A stretch of DNA of 64,000 nucleotides from Allobosea sp. ASV33 (GTDB lineage: Bacteria > Pseudomonadota > Alphaproteobacteria > Rhizobiales > Beijerinckiaceae). Both the position numbers and the translations under genes were made by a program. Under the pieces are notes generated by a model that worked only from the letters and a program-made list of their open reading frames with translations, was not told the DNA's origin and made no database searches. How positions within the stretch are numbered: position 1 is the first letter of the stretch; every line of letters starts with the position of its first letter. Positions 45,277-53,800 of this stretch are shown piece by piece. Location: contig NZ_JAELTI010000017.1 in NCBI RefSeq assembly GCF_016428755.1, positions 1 to 64,000 on the forward strand, written 5' to 3'.

Positions 45277-45756
45277 TCATTCCGTCTTGAGTGAGGCAAG
45301 ATAGGAAACGACATCCTCGATCTCCTGTGCCGAGAGCGCAGGCTGGCCGCGATAGGCCGGCGCCACATCTCGCATGTTCTCGATGCGGAAATAGGGCGGC
45401 ATCACCGTTTGCGGATCCAGACGCGACATGTCGACCAACCGCAGACGGATCTGACCCGCTTCGAGCCTTGCTCCCACGCCCTTGAGCGACGGCCCGATCG
45501 AGCCCTGAAAGGGCTCCGACGGATCGTCGCCCTGGTGGCAGATCAGGCAATTGCCGCGCTCGCGATCCCTGACGAGCGCTGCGCCACGCGACGCATCGCC
45601 GATCTTCCCGCCGAGCGCCTCCGGAATGGCGTCGGCGACGATGCGATACGGCTCCAGCGCCAGCGCCGGCGAAGCAGCCATCAGAAGCGCCAGCCCGGCG
45701 GCGCCGGCAACCCTCCAGGGCGAATGGAGGGATGGTGACGACCGAGCCGAGATCAC
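45277..45756 (-). CDS. soxX: SoxX, monohaem cytochrome subunit of SoxAX
   Basis: A 159-residue c-type cytochrome with a signal peptide to about residue 34 (ALAL), haem motif C70-L-I-C73-H74 followed by QGDDPSEPFQG, and a probable methionine ligand in TVMPPYF. It starts with GTG whose last two bases overlap the TGA stop of the upstream molybdoenzyme gene (GTGA), which indicates translational coupling of the two. Confidence 0.88.
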   Translation of the reverse strand: MISARSSPSLHSPWRVAGAAGLALLMAASPALALEPYRIVADAIPEALGGKIGDASRGAALVRDRERGNCLICHQGDDPSEPFQGSIGPSLKGVGARLEAGQIRLRLVDMSRLDPQTVMPPYFRIENMRDVAPAYRGQPALSAQEIEDVVSYLASLKTE

Positions 45757-47936
45757 GCCTTCTTCAGATCGCTATTCTTCAGCGGCAGCGAGCGGATGCG
45801 CTTGCCCGTCGCCGCGAAGATCGCGTTCAGCACCGCGGGCGCCGCCACCGCGATGGTCGGTTCGCCGACGCCGCCCCAGAAGCCGCCGGACGGCACGATC
45901 ACCGTCTCGACCTTCGGCATCGCCTCGAGGCGCATCACCTCGTAGGTGTCGAAGTTCTCCTGCTCGACGCGACCGCCCTTGATCGTGATCTCGCCATAGA
46001 GCGCAGCCGAGAGGCCGTAGACGAAAGAGCCTTCGACCTGTCGCTCGATCTGCGCGGGATTGACGGCGTGGCCGGGATCCGTCGCAGCGACGATGCGGTG
46101 AATGGTGAGCTTACCATCGGCGCTGACGGAGACCTCGGCCACCGCCGCGACGTAGGAACCGAAGCCCATGGTCTGGCAGATGCCGCGGAAGACGCCGTCC
46201 GGAAGGGGCTTGCCCCAGCCGGCCCGCTCCGCCGCCGCATTGAGCACGGCGAGGTGCTTGGGGTGGCTCTTCATCAGCGAGCGGCGGAATTCGAGCGGAT
46301 CCTTGCCCGTCTCATGCGCGATCTCGTCGATGAAGCTCTCCAGATAGACCGTGTTCTGGTTGAGATTGACCCCGCGCCAGAAGCCCGGCGGCACATGCGG
46401 GTTGCGCATGGCATGGTCGATCAGCAGGTTCGGGAACGAATAGCCGATCGAGGCTTCGGGGCCGGGAGCGTTCAGGCCCTGGAAGACGGCCGGGTCACGC
46501 CCGTTCTGGATGGTCTGCGGGAAGATGCCCGCGACGATCGACTGGCCGGAGATGCGCATGTGCAGCCCGGTGACATTGCCGTCCTTGTCGAGCGCCGCCT
46601 TCATCTTGCATTGGGTAATCGGGTGGAAGCGCCCGTGCAGCATGTCCTCCTCGCGCGACCAGATCAGCTTCACCGGCGTGCCGGGGATCTGCTTGGCGAT
46701 CGCGACGACCTGCCGGACCCAGTCATGCACCGCACCGCGCCGGCCGAAGCCGCCGCCGAGGTCGATCTTGTAGGCCTCGCATTTTGCCAGCGGCAGGCCC
46801 GAGGCCTCCGCCGTGGCGGCTAGCGCCGCCTCGCCGTTCTGCGTCGGCGTCCAGACCTCGCATTTCTCCGGGGTGTAGAGCGCCGTCGCGTTCATCACCT
46901 CCATGCAGGCGTGGTTCTGGAACGGGTAGCTGTAGGTCGCCTCATAGACACGCGCCGCGCCGGCCAATGCCGCCTTGGCGTCGCCGTTCTGGTTGCCGAC
47001 CACGGCCTCGGGCGCATCGAGCCCTTCCTTCAGCCAGGCCGCGATGCTTTCGCTGGAAACCTGCGCATGCGGCCCCTCGTCCCATTCGATCGGCAGGGCG
47101 TCGAGAGCGGTCTTGGCCTGCCACCAGGTCTCGGCCACCACCGTAACGGCGCTGTCGCCGACCGACAGGACATGCTTGACGCCCGGCATGCCCTTGACCT
47201 TGGCGGCATCGAAGCTCTTCACCTTGCCGCCGAAGACGGGGCAGTCCTTGATCGCGGCATTGAGCATCCCCGGCAGCTTGAAATCCATGCCGTAGATCTT
47301 CTTGCCGTTGGTCTTGTCGGCCGTGTCGAGCCGCGGCAGCGCCTTGCCGGCGATCGTCCAGTCCTTCGGGTCCTTGAGCGGGACGTCCTTCGGCGCGTCC
47401 AGCTTCGCGGCCGCCGCCGCGACCTCGCCATAGCGGACGGAGCGCCCCGAGGTCTTGTGCGTGATCACGCTCTTCTCGGCGCTGCATTCGGCGGCCGGCA
47501 CCTTCCATTCGTTCGCCGCCGCCTGGATCAGCATCATGCGCGCCGCCGCGCCGCCCTTGCGGACATAATCATGCGACTCGCGGATGCCGCGGCTGCCGCC
47601 GGTCGAGAAATTGCCCCAGACCCGGTTGCGGGCGACGTTCTGGCCCGGCGTCGGGTACTCCGTCGTGACCTTCGCCCAGTCGCAGTTCAGCTCCTCGGCG
47701 ACGAGCTGGGCGAGGCCGGTCAAGGTGCCCTGCCCCATTTCCGAGCGGGCGATACGGATCACCACCTTGTCGTCGGGATGGACGACGACCCAGGCGTTGA
47801 TCTCGGGAACACCGGCCTGCTGCGCCAGAGCCGGGATCGAGAAGCCGAAGCTGAAGACGCCGGCGGCCGCGGCGGAGCCGGCAAGGATATGGCGGCGCGA
47901 GGGACGGAAGTCGCGAGATTGCGTCGAGATGGTCAT
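45753..47936 (-). CDS. Xanthine-oxidase-family molybdopterin-binding subunit (IorB/isoquinoline 1-oxidoreductase beta-like), Tat-exported
   Basis: A 727-residue molybdenum hydroxylase large subunit. A Tat signal (PSRRHILAGSAAAAG, ending about residue 40) places it in the periplasm. Family motifs include GGGFGRRG in the molybdopterin-cytosine-dinucleotide region, WSREEDMLHGRFHP and the active-site glutamate in WGGVGEPTIAV. The branch is used on aldehydes or N-heterocycles and donates electrons to c-type cytochromes. The ATG at 47936 follows GGGGGG. It is cotranscribed with soxXYZA downstream, which is unusual. Confidence 0.85.
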   Translation of the reverse strand: MTISTQSRDFRPSRRHILAGSAAAAGVFSFGFSIPALAQQAGVPEINAWVVVHPDDKVVIRIARSEMGQGTLTGLAQLVAEELNCDWAKVTTEYPTPGQNVARNRVWGNFSTGGSRGIRESHDYVRKGGAAARMMLIQAAANEWKVPAAECSAEKSVITHKTSGRSVRYGEVAAAAAKLDAPKDVPLKDPKDWTIAGKALPRLDTADKTNGKKIYGMDFKLPGMLNAAIKDCPVFGGKVKSFDAAKVKGMPGVKHVLSVGDSAVTVVAETWWQAKTALDALPIEWDEGPHAQVSSESIAAWLKEGLDAPEAVVGNQNGDAKAALAGAARVYEATYSYPFQNHACMEVMNATALYTPEKCEVWTPTQNGEAALAATAEASGLPLAKCEAYKIDLGGGFGRRGAVHDWVRQVVAIAKQIPGTPVKLIWSREEDMLHGRFHPITQCKMKAALDKDGNVTGLHMRISGQSIVAGIFPQTIQNGRDPAVFQGLNAPGPEASIGYSFPNLLIDHAMRNPHVPPGFWRGVNLNQNTVYLESFIDEIAHETGKDPLEFRRSLMKSHPKHLAVLNAAAERAGWGKPLPDGVFRGICQTMGFGSYVAAVAEVSVSADGKLTIHRIVAATDPGHAVNPAQIERQVEGSFVYGLSAALYGEITIKGGRVEQENFDTYEVMRLEAMPKVETVIVPSGGFWGGVGEPTIAVAAPAVLNAIFAATGKRIRSLPLKNSDLKKA

Positions 47937-47949
47937 GATCGATCCCCCC

Positions 47950-48417
47950 TCAACCGCGGCCGAGCTGGCCGCCGGCGGCGACATCGAGGATCGCGGCCTT
48001 GACGCGGACATAGGTGCCGCAGCGGCAGATATTGGTCATCTCGCTGGCGATATCGGCCTCGGTCGGCTTCGGATTGGCCTGCAGCAGCGCCGCCGCGGTC
48101 ATGATCATGCCGCTCTGGCAGAAGCCGCATTGCGGCACGTCATGCTTGATCCAGGCCTGCTGGATCGGATGCGTGCCGTCCGGCGAAAGCCCCTCGATGG
48201 TGACGATCTTCTGGTCTTCCGTCACGGCGCTGACGGGCAAGACGCAGGAGCGCGTGGCGACGCCGTCGATATGAACCGTGCACGCTCCGCACTGAGCGAC
48301 GCCGCAGCCGTATTTCGTGCCCGTAAGGCCGATCTGTTCGCGAATGACCCAGAGCAGAGGCGTGTCGCCGTCGACCGTGACGTCGAGCGCCCGGCCGTTC
48401 ACATTCAGCTTCGTCAC
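47950..48417 (-). CDS. (2Fe-2S) small subunit of xanthine-oxidase-family molybdoenzyme (IorA-like)
   Basis: A 155-residue iron-sulfur subunit with two clusters. The plant-ferredoxin-type site is YGCGVAQCGAC followed by a later cysteine (RSCVLP), and the second is CGFCQSG with CRCGTY. No signal peptide is present, so it is probably exported bound to the Tat-signal-bearing large subunit. First gene of the iorAB-soxXYZA operon; 13 bases separate its stop from the large-subunit start. Confidence 0.9.
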   Translation of the reverse strand: MTKLNVNGRALDVTVDGDTPLLWVIREQIGLTGTKYGCGVAQCGACTVHIDGVATRSCVLPVSAVTEDQKIVTIEGLSPDGTHPIQQAWIKHDVPQCGFCQSGMIMTAAALLQANPKPTEADIASEMTNICRCGTYVRVKAAILDVAAGGQLGRG

Positions 48418-48964
48418 CGTAAACCCTCCCGGTTCGGTTCAATCAGGACGGCGAGAGAGCCCACGCGCCTCGCCGGAAGCTCCGGCGCACCCGCATGGCG
48501 AACCGGACCAGTTTGAATTGGAACGGATTGAAACTCAGAAGCTGGATGGAGCCAACGGCCTTCGTCGGCCGATCACGTTTCATGATCAGCCGCTGAAACC
48601 TGAAACATGCCTGCGGAGCCGTCGATTCAGACAAATTTCCCTGCTTTTGGCCTGCAACGCGGCACTGGAAAGCGTCTAATCGGCAACGAGCGATTCACGC
48701 ATATGTGACCCGTCGCTCTACGGGAGTGCCAGCGCCAGGAGCGCCGGGCGCTGGTCCGTGTGCAGTGCGCCAAGAGCTGGAATTGGCGGAGCACCCGGGA
48801 GCAGGCATTCATTCGCGAACCCGGCTCACTCTTCCAGTGCACGGGTTCGATTGCAAATTCTCTGCAGGGCGCGCTAAGCGCGCGGCAAACGCGGCACGCA
48901 CCTCGCAAGGGCGGGGAGAAGCCGCCCTTGCCGTGGTCGTTTTCGTCCGCTCCTCGCGGGGAGG
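48418..48964. other. Gene-free stretch between the iorA promoter and the ABC operon terminator
   Basis: No convincing coding region in 547 bases. The part next to 48417 must hold the promoter of the iorAB-soxXYZA operon; two TTGAAA-like words near 48527 and an imperfect GGCCTTCGTCGGCC stem (48558-48571) are visible but not convincing. The far end carries a hairpin at 48906-48930 that belongs to the convergent side. Confidence 0.6.
48906..48930 (-). terminator. Hairpin downstream of the amino-acid-type ABC operon
   Basis: CAAGGGCGG (48906-48914) and CCGCCCTTG (48922-48930) pair perfectly around a seven-base loop, 35-60 bases after the stop of the binding-protein gene. The U-run is weak. Confidence 0.6.
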
Positions 48965-49786
48965 TTAGGAAGACTTCGCCGCGAGCTCTTCCGGCACGAG
49001 CTTCACGCCGTGATAGCGCTGGTAGATGTCGACCAGCTTGCCGTTCTTGAGATTGGCGGTCACCCACTCGTCCAGCTTGGCCTTGAGCTTGGGTTCGTTC
49101 TTGCGCAGCGCAACGCCGAGCGGAAAGCCCTTCATGACGAATTTGGTGTCGAGGTCGAGCTGGGGGTTGTCCTTGCGCAGCTGGTTCAACAGCGGCAGCG
49201 AGGTCGCATAGATCTTGAGCTGCCCGGAGGTGATCGCCGTCGTCGACGTCGGATCGTCCTCGAAGCGCGTGATCGTGACGTCCTTCACATTGGCGGTGCC
49301 GCGGGTGAGCTCCTGGTCATTGACGGTGCCGCGCGTCACCGAGATGCCGCCCTTGCCGCCGAGATCGGAATAGGAAGAGACCTGCATCGCCTTGGGCGCC
49401 GCGACGACGCATTGCAGTTCGGCATAGGCGGTCGAGAAGTCGATCACCTTCTTGCGTTCGTCCGTGATCGAAAGCGCGGAGATGACCACGTCGGCCTTCT
49501 TCGCCATCAGGTACTGCACGCGGTTGGGCGTCGAGACCTGCACGATCTCGAGTTCGACGCCGAGATCCTTCGCCAGCAGTTGAGCGGTTTCAACGTCCGA
49601 ACCGGTCGGCTTGAAGGCTGCATCCATCATGCCGTGCGGCGGATTGCCGAGATCGATGGCGACGAGGATCTTCTTGCGGGCCATGATCTCGTCGAGCGTG
49701 TCGGCGGAGGCCGAGATAGCCGACAGGCCGACAAGTCCGAGGCCAATCAGGCTGGATAGGAAAGTAAGAGTCGAGCGGCGGTTCAT
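48965..49786 (-). CDS. Polar amino-acid-type ABC transporter substrate-binding protein
   Basis: A 273-residue periplasmic protein of the SBP_bac_3 family with a signal peptide to about residue 28 (ISASA). KKILVAIDLGNPPHGMMDA is the typical opening; GSDVETAQLLAKDLGVELEIV and TPNRVQYLMAKKADVVIS are hallmarks. Binding proteins of this family capture amino acids but also opines or sugar-amine conjugates. The ATG at 49786 follows GAGGAAACG. Last gene of the operon that begins with the PfkB kinase. Confidence 0.9.
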   Translation of the reverse strand: MNRRSTLTFLSSLIGLGLVGLSAISASADTLDEIMARKKILVAIDLGNPPHGMMDAAFKPTGSDVETAQLLAKDLGVELEIVQVSTPNRVQYLMAKKADVVISALSITDERKKVIDFSTAYAELQCVVAAPKAMQVSSYSDLGGKGGISVTRGTVNDQELTRGTANVKDVTITRFEDDPTSTTAITSGQLKIYATSLPLLNQLRKDNPQLDLDTKFVMKGFPLGVALRKNEPKLKAKLDEWVTANLKNGKLVDIYQRYHGVKLVPEELAAKSS

Positions 49787-49857
49787 GTGTCGTTTCCTCA
49801 CGTGAGATGGATTTTGTTCTCATGCGGTCGTCGTCGCGCGACCTTGGGCAGCGGCCG

Positions 49858-50586
49858 TTAGAGGCCGACGCCGACAAAGCTTTTGAGTTCCGGAGTGTTG
49901 GGATTGCGCAAAATGTCGCGCGAGCCGGTTTCGTGGATCAGGCCTTCATGCATGAAGATGACACGATCCGCGATCCTCGCCGCGAAGGCCATTTCGTGGG
50001 TCACCAGCAGCATGGTCATGCCCTGGCGGGCGAGTTCCTCGATAACCTTCAGGACCTCCTCCGTCAGTTGCGGATCGAGCGCGGAGGTGACTTCGTCGAA
50101 CAGCATGACCTGCGGGCGCATAGCCAGCGAGCGAGCAATCGCGACGCGCTGCTGTTGACCGCCTGAGAGCTGTTCGGGATAGGCATCGATCTTTTCGGAG
50201 AGCCCGACTTGGGCGAGAACCTCCTGCGCCAAAGCGCGGGCGCTCGCCTTGTCCGCCTTCTTCACCCAGCGCGGTGCGAGCGTGATGTTCTGCTCGACGG
50301 TCAGATGCGGAAAGAGATTGTAGCTCTGGAAGACGATACCGACATCCTGCCGGAGCTTGCGCAGCTCGATCTTGGGATCGCTGACCCGGTGGCCGCAGAC
50401 GATGATTTCGCCCTTGTCCACGGTCTCCAGCCGGTCGACGCAGCGCAGCGCGGTACTCTTGCCCGAGCCGGAGCGGCCGATCAGGGCGACGACCTCGCCC
50501 TTCTGGACTTCGAAGCTCAGGCCCTTGAGCACCGGCACGGCACCGAAGCTCTTGTGAACGTCGCGAAAGCTAACGATGGGCGACAT
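49858..50586 (-). CDS. Polar amino-acid-type ABC transporter ATP-binding protein
   Basis: A 242-residue ATPase of the HisP/GlnQ group, with Walker A GRSGSGKST, Q-loop VFQSYNLFPHLTV, signature [15 protein letters not shown], Walker B VMLFDEVTSALD (with Val in place of the usual Pro) and H-loop THEMAFA. The ATG at 50586 lies 17 bases inside the end of the upstream permease gene, so the two are coupled. Confidence 0.92.
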   Translation of the reverse strand: MSPIVSFRDVHKSFGAVPVLKGLSFEVQKGEVVALIGRSGSGKSTALRCVDRLETVDKGEIIVCGHRVSDPKIELRKLRQDVGIVFQSYNLFPHLTVEQNITLAPRWVKKADKASARALAQEVLAQVGLSEKIDAYPEQLSGGQQQRVAIARSLAMRPQVMLFDEVTSALDPQLTEEVLKVIEELARQGMTMLLVTHEMAFAARIADRVIFMHEGLIHETGSRDILRNPNTPELKSFVGVGL

Positions 50587-51232
50587 TGAGTTTTCTCTCA
50601 AGACGGCGGCTGAGCCACGAAAGCGGGTAGCACAACAGGAAATAGAGGCCGGCGATGATCAGGTAGATCCGGAAGGGCTGGAAGGTTGCGTTGTTGATGA
50701 GCTTGCCGATGTAGGTCATCTCGGCCATGCCGATCACGGAAGCGACCGAGGTGTTCTTGACGATCTGCACCATGAACCCGACGGTCGGCGGCACGGCGAT
50801 GCGCAGTGCCTGGGGCAGGATCACCAGCAACATGCGCTCCCATCGTGCCAGTGCGAGGCAATCGGCCGCCTCCCACTGCGTGCGTGGGACGGATTGCAGG
50901 CATCCGCGCCAGATTTCGCCGAGATAGGCCGCGGAGAACAGCGTCATGGCGATGCAGGCTGCCGCGAGCGGCGGCATGTCGAAGCCAAAGACGGGCAGGC
51001 CGAAATACAGCACGAACATCAGGACGAGCAGCGGCGTGCCCTGGATCAGGTTCACGTAGACAGCCGCCAGCCCCCGGATGATCAAGCTGTCGGAGATGCG
51101 CGAGAGAGCGACGGCGAAGCCGACGAGGCCGCCGGCGAGGAAGCCGACCGCCGACAGAAACACCGTCCACTTCAACCCGGCCAGCAGGGCCGCCCAATGC
51201 GCTGGCGAAATCCCGAGGAGGGAGGGGATCAT
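50570..51232 (-). CDS. Polar amino-acid-type ABC transporter permease
   Basis: A 220-residue inner-membrane permease with about five helices. LIQGTPLLVLMFVLYFGLP is the HisM/GlnP family signature, and the docking loop runs from AYLGEIWRGCLQSVP to WEAADCLALARWERM. It overlaps the preceding permease by four bases and forms a heterodimer with it. Confidence 0.92.
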   Translation of the reverse strand: MIPSLLGISPAHWAALLAGLKWTVFLSAVGFLAGGLVGFAVALSRISDSLIIRGLAAVYVNLIQGTPLLVLMFVLYFGLPVFGFDMPPLAAACIAMTLFSAAYLGEIWRGCLQSVPRTQWEAADCLALARWERMLLVILPQALRIAVPPTVGFMVQIVKNTSVASVIGMAEMTYIGKLINNATFQPFRIYLIIAGLYFLLCYPLSWLSRRLERKLNVAHR

Positions 51233-51912
51233 AGCGTCGTCCCCAGCTTACGGCGCCGCACGAAGGCGAACTGGCCGACCGCCCAGAACAATCCCCGCAT
51301 GCCGAAGGACAGCAGCAGGTACAACGCCGCGATCACCAGGAAGACCTCGAACGGACGGAAGGTGTCCGACTGGATGCGGCTCGCGGCGGCGGTCATTTCC
51401 TCCGCCGATATCTGCGAAGCGATGCTCGTTCCGAGCATCAGCAGCACATACTGGCTGGCCAGCGCCGGATAGACCTTCTCGATCGCGGTCGGCAGCACGA
51501 TCGCCGCCACCACCTGCCAACGCGACAGCGCGAGGCAATCTCCGGCCTCGATCTGGCCCTTGTGAATCGACTCGATGCCAGCGCGGATGATCTCGCTGGA
51601 ATAGGCGCCGATATTGATGGTGAGGCCGATCACGGCGGATGTCGTCGCAGAGAATTTCAGGCCCAGCGACGCAAGGCCGAAATAAACGACGAAGAGCTGG
51701 ACGAGCAGCGGCGTGTTGCGGATCAGTTCGACATACAAGCCGACGAGCCCGCGCAGGATGCGCGAGCGGCTGGTGCTGGCGACCGCGCAGGCGATGCCGA
51801 GCAGAAAGCCCGCTACCGTCGCCATCAGCGACAGCTGGATGGTGAGCCAGAGCCCATCCGCCAGCATCGGCCAATAGTCCCACAGAAAGGAGAAATCGAA
51901 GCTATAGTCCAT
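51229..51912 (-). CDS. Polar amino-acid-type ABC transporter permease
   Basis: A 227-residue permease, paralogous to the next one. LIRNTPLLVQLFVVYFGLAS and YSSEIIRAGIESIHKGQIEAGDC are the family signatures. The ATG at 51912 begins MDYSFDFSFLWDYWP, a usual start for this group, and readings extending to 52056 are rejected. It follows the SDR gene by 47 bases. Confidence 0.92.
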   Translation of the reverse strand: MDYSFDFSFLWDYWPMLADGLWLTIQLSLMATVAGFLLGIACAVASTSRSRILRGLVGLYVELIRNTPLLVQLFVVYFGLASLGLKFSATTSAVIGLTINIGAYSSEIIRAGIESIHKGQIEAGDCLALSRWQVVAAIVLPTAIEKVYPALASQYVLLMLGTSIASQISAEEMTAAASRIQSDTFRPFEVFLVIAALYLLLSFGMRGLFWAVGQFAFVRRRKLGTTL

Positions 51913-51959
51913 TCGGGGCTTTGCCCTCTGTCTTGGTGTTTCCTCCCGCAGAGACGTCG

Positions 51960-52724
51960 TCAGGCCATGAATTGCCCACCGTTCACTTCGAGAACCTGGC
52001 CGGTGACGTAGCCGCTGAGCGTGTCCGAGGCGAAGAACAGGTAGGCGCCCGTGCAATCCTCGGGCGTTCCGATCACGCCCATCGGAATGGTCTTGCGCAT
52101 CCCTTCGAGAATCTCGGGCGTGGAGTAGCGCTCGTGGAACGGGGTCGCGATCACACCGGGCGAGACGCCATTGACGCGGATATGCGCCCCGGCCAGCTCC
52201 TTGGCGAGATTGCGCGTCGCGTTGAGAACGAAGGCCTTGGCGCTTGCGTAGAGCAACGCGCCAGGGCCGCCGCCATTACGGGCCGCGACGGAACTCGTGT
52301 TGATGATGCTGCCCTTGCCGGCCTTGCGCATATGGCGCGCCGCCGCCTGCGAGGCGAACACCACCGAGCGGACATTGAGATCTAGCACGCGGTCATAGAT
52401 CTCGTCGTCCAGCTCGTCGAGCGGCGCGCGCTTCACCAGGGCACCGGCATTGTTGACGAGGACGTCGAGCCCGCCGAGCCCGGCCGCCGCTTCGTCGACG
52501 ATCCGGATCGCGTCCTGCGATTTCGAGACATCGCCGCCGACCAGGATCGCCTTGCCCCCGGCGTGGGCGATCTCGGCCACAAGAGCCTCGGCAGGTTCCT
52601 TGCTCGCATTGTAGTGCACGGCCACGACAGCGCCGTTGGCCGCATAGGCCTTCGCGACGGCGGCGCCGATGCCGGTGCTCGATCCCGTCACCAGGATGCG
52701 CTTGCCCTTCAGGTCTTCGATCAT
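51960..52724 (-). CDS. SDR-family oxidoreductase in the kinase/aldolase operon
   Basis: A 254-residue classical SDR with cofactor motif TGSSTGIG (14-21), NNAG, catalytic serine in NTSSVAAR, YASAK and the C-terminal TGQVLEVNGG. AAGGAGA precedes the ATG. It is placed third in the operon after a PfkB kinase and a LacD-type aldolase, so it most likely oxidises or reduces the sugar or sugar-derived aldehyde of that pathway; sugar 1-dehydrogenases and aldehyde reductases of this family are both possible. Confidence 0.85.
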   Translation of the reverse strand: MIEDLKGKRILVTGSSTGIGAAVAKAYAANGAVVAVHYNASKEPAEALVAEIAHAGGKAILVGGDVSKSQDAIRIVDEAAAGLGGLDVLVNNAGALVKRAPLDELDDEIYDRVLDLNVRSVVFASQAAARHMRKAGKGSIINTSSVAARNGGGPGALLYASAKAFVLNATRNLAKELAGAHIRVNGVSPGVIATPFHERYSTPEILEGMRKTIPMGVIGTPEDCTGAYLFFASDTLSGYVTGQVLEVNGGQFMA

Positions 52725-52744
52725 GCTTGTCTCCTTCCCGCGCA

Positions 52745-53800
52745 TCAGGCGAAGGCGGGGTAGCGGCTGGGGAATGTCTGGCCGGCGTCGTCCAGGGCCG
52801 GGCCCGCGGCAAACACGGGAGACGCCGTCCACGGCCGCGCCATCGCATCGGTCATGCGGTTGATCTCCGCGAGATAGCCCGCACCCTCCGAGGCCAGCGC
52901 CGCTTCCATGGCAGCGACGTCCGGATAATGCTCCTGGAAGGCCTTCCACCAGATGGCGCGGCCGGCGAGGAAGCCGCTGGCACCGGCCTTGAAGGCATAG
53001 TGCAGGACGCGCCGGAACTCTTCCATGCCGGCGCCGGCGGAGAGCATCACCCAGGGCTTGTCGATCAGCTTGCCCATCTCGTCGAACCAGGCCTGCGCCT
53101 CGGCGACCTCGGGACCCGTCCCCGAGGGATCAGGCAAATGGTTCGCAGCCAGCGGGCTTTCGAGCTTGTAGATATCCACGCCATACTCAGGCGAGGCGAA
53201 GTCACGCACGCTCTGCAGCACGAGTTCGGGGCGCTTGTCCTTGTGCTCGATGTAATCGGTGGTGTGGTCGCTGGCACCGGCGAAGGGGAAGACGAGAAGC
53301 TCGAGCAGGAAGGCGAGGTCGTAGGCCTTGCAGGCGGCACCGACCTCGCGCACCAGCCGGTGCTGGTGCTCGCGGACGTCGGCCGAGCAGTCCGGCCGGT
53401 ACCAGAGCAGCAGCTTCACGCCTTCGGCGCCCGCGCGCTTGATCTTGTCGACGCCCCAATCCTTCATCGCGTAGGTCTTGCGGCCGCCGGCGCTTTCCTC
53501 GAAGGCGAAGTTCTCCAGGGTCAGCAGCAGGCCGGGATGGGCCGGCAGGGCATCGAAGGCGAGGCTGTAGCCGTAATCCGGATCGATCAGCACGGCCGTG
53601 CTCTGCGGCGCCAGCGCTTGGACGAGCGCCCGCTTGACAGCGCCGACGCGGTCATAGGTCGCGGAGCCGGCGCCGAGCTTCTGGTCGATCGCCTTGATGA
53701 TTGGCGGCCGCTGATCGGCCGCCATCATCTTGAAGCGGCCTTGCGCATCGGAAAGGCGGCGGAGTGCGCGGAATTTGCCCGCCGAGAGAGAGCTGGTCAT
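52745..53800 (-). CDS. Class I LacD-type (tagatose-bisphosphate-like) aldolase
   Basis: A 351-residue TIM-barrel aldolase, slightly longer than LacD. The Schiff-base lysine is probably K212 in DIYKLESP, with MMAADQRPP near the start, GVKLLLWYRPD in the middle and KAGASGFLAGRAIWWKAF near the end, all typical of LacD and of sulfofructosephosphate aldolase YihT. It would split a phosphorylated ketose into dihydroxyacetone phosphate and an aldehyde. Its ATG overlaps the kinase stop (ATGA), indicating consecutive steps. Confidence 0.82.
   Translation of the reverse strand: MTSSLSAGKFRALRRLSDAQGRFKMMAADQRPPIIKAIDQKLGAGSATYDRVGAVKRALVQALAPQSTAVLIDPDYGYSLAFDALPAHPGLLLTLENFAFEESAGGRKTYAMKDWGVDKIKRAGAEGVKLLLWYRPDCSADVREHQHRLVREVGAACKAYDLAFLLELLVFPFAGASDHTTDYIEHKDKRPELVLQSVRDFASPEYGVDIYKLESPLAANHLPDPSGTGPEVAEAQAWFDEMGKLIDKPWVMLSAGAGMEEFRRVLHYAFKAGASGFLAGRAIWWKAFQEHYPDVAAMEAALASEGAGYLAEINRMTDAMARPWTASPVFAAGPALDDAGQTFPSRYPAFA

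Noticed and set aside
45753-48417. The iorAB-like genes as soxCD
   Set aside because: SoxC belongs to the sulfite-oxidase family and SoxD is a dihaem cytochrome; these genes have the xanthine-oxidase-family Mo-cofactor motifs and two [2Fe-2S] sites instead.
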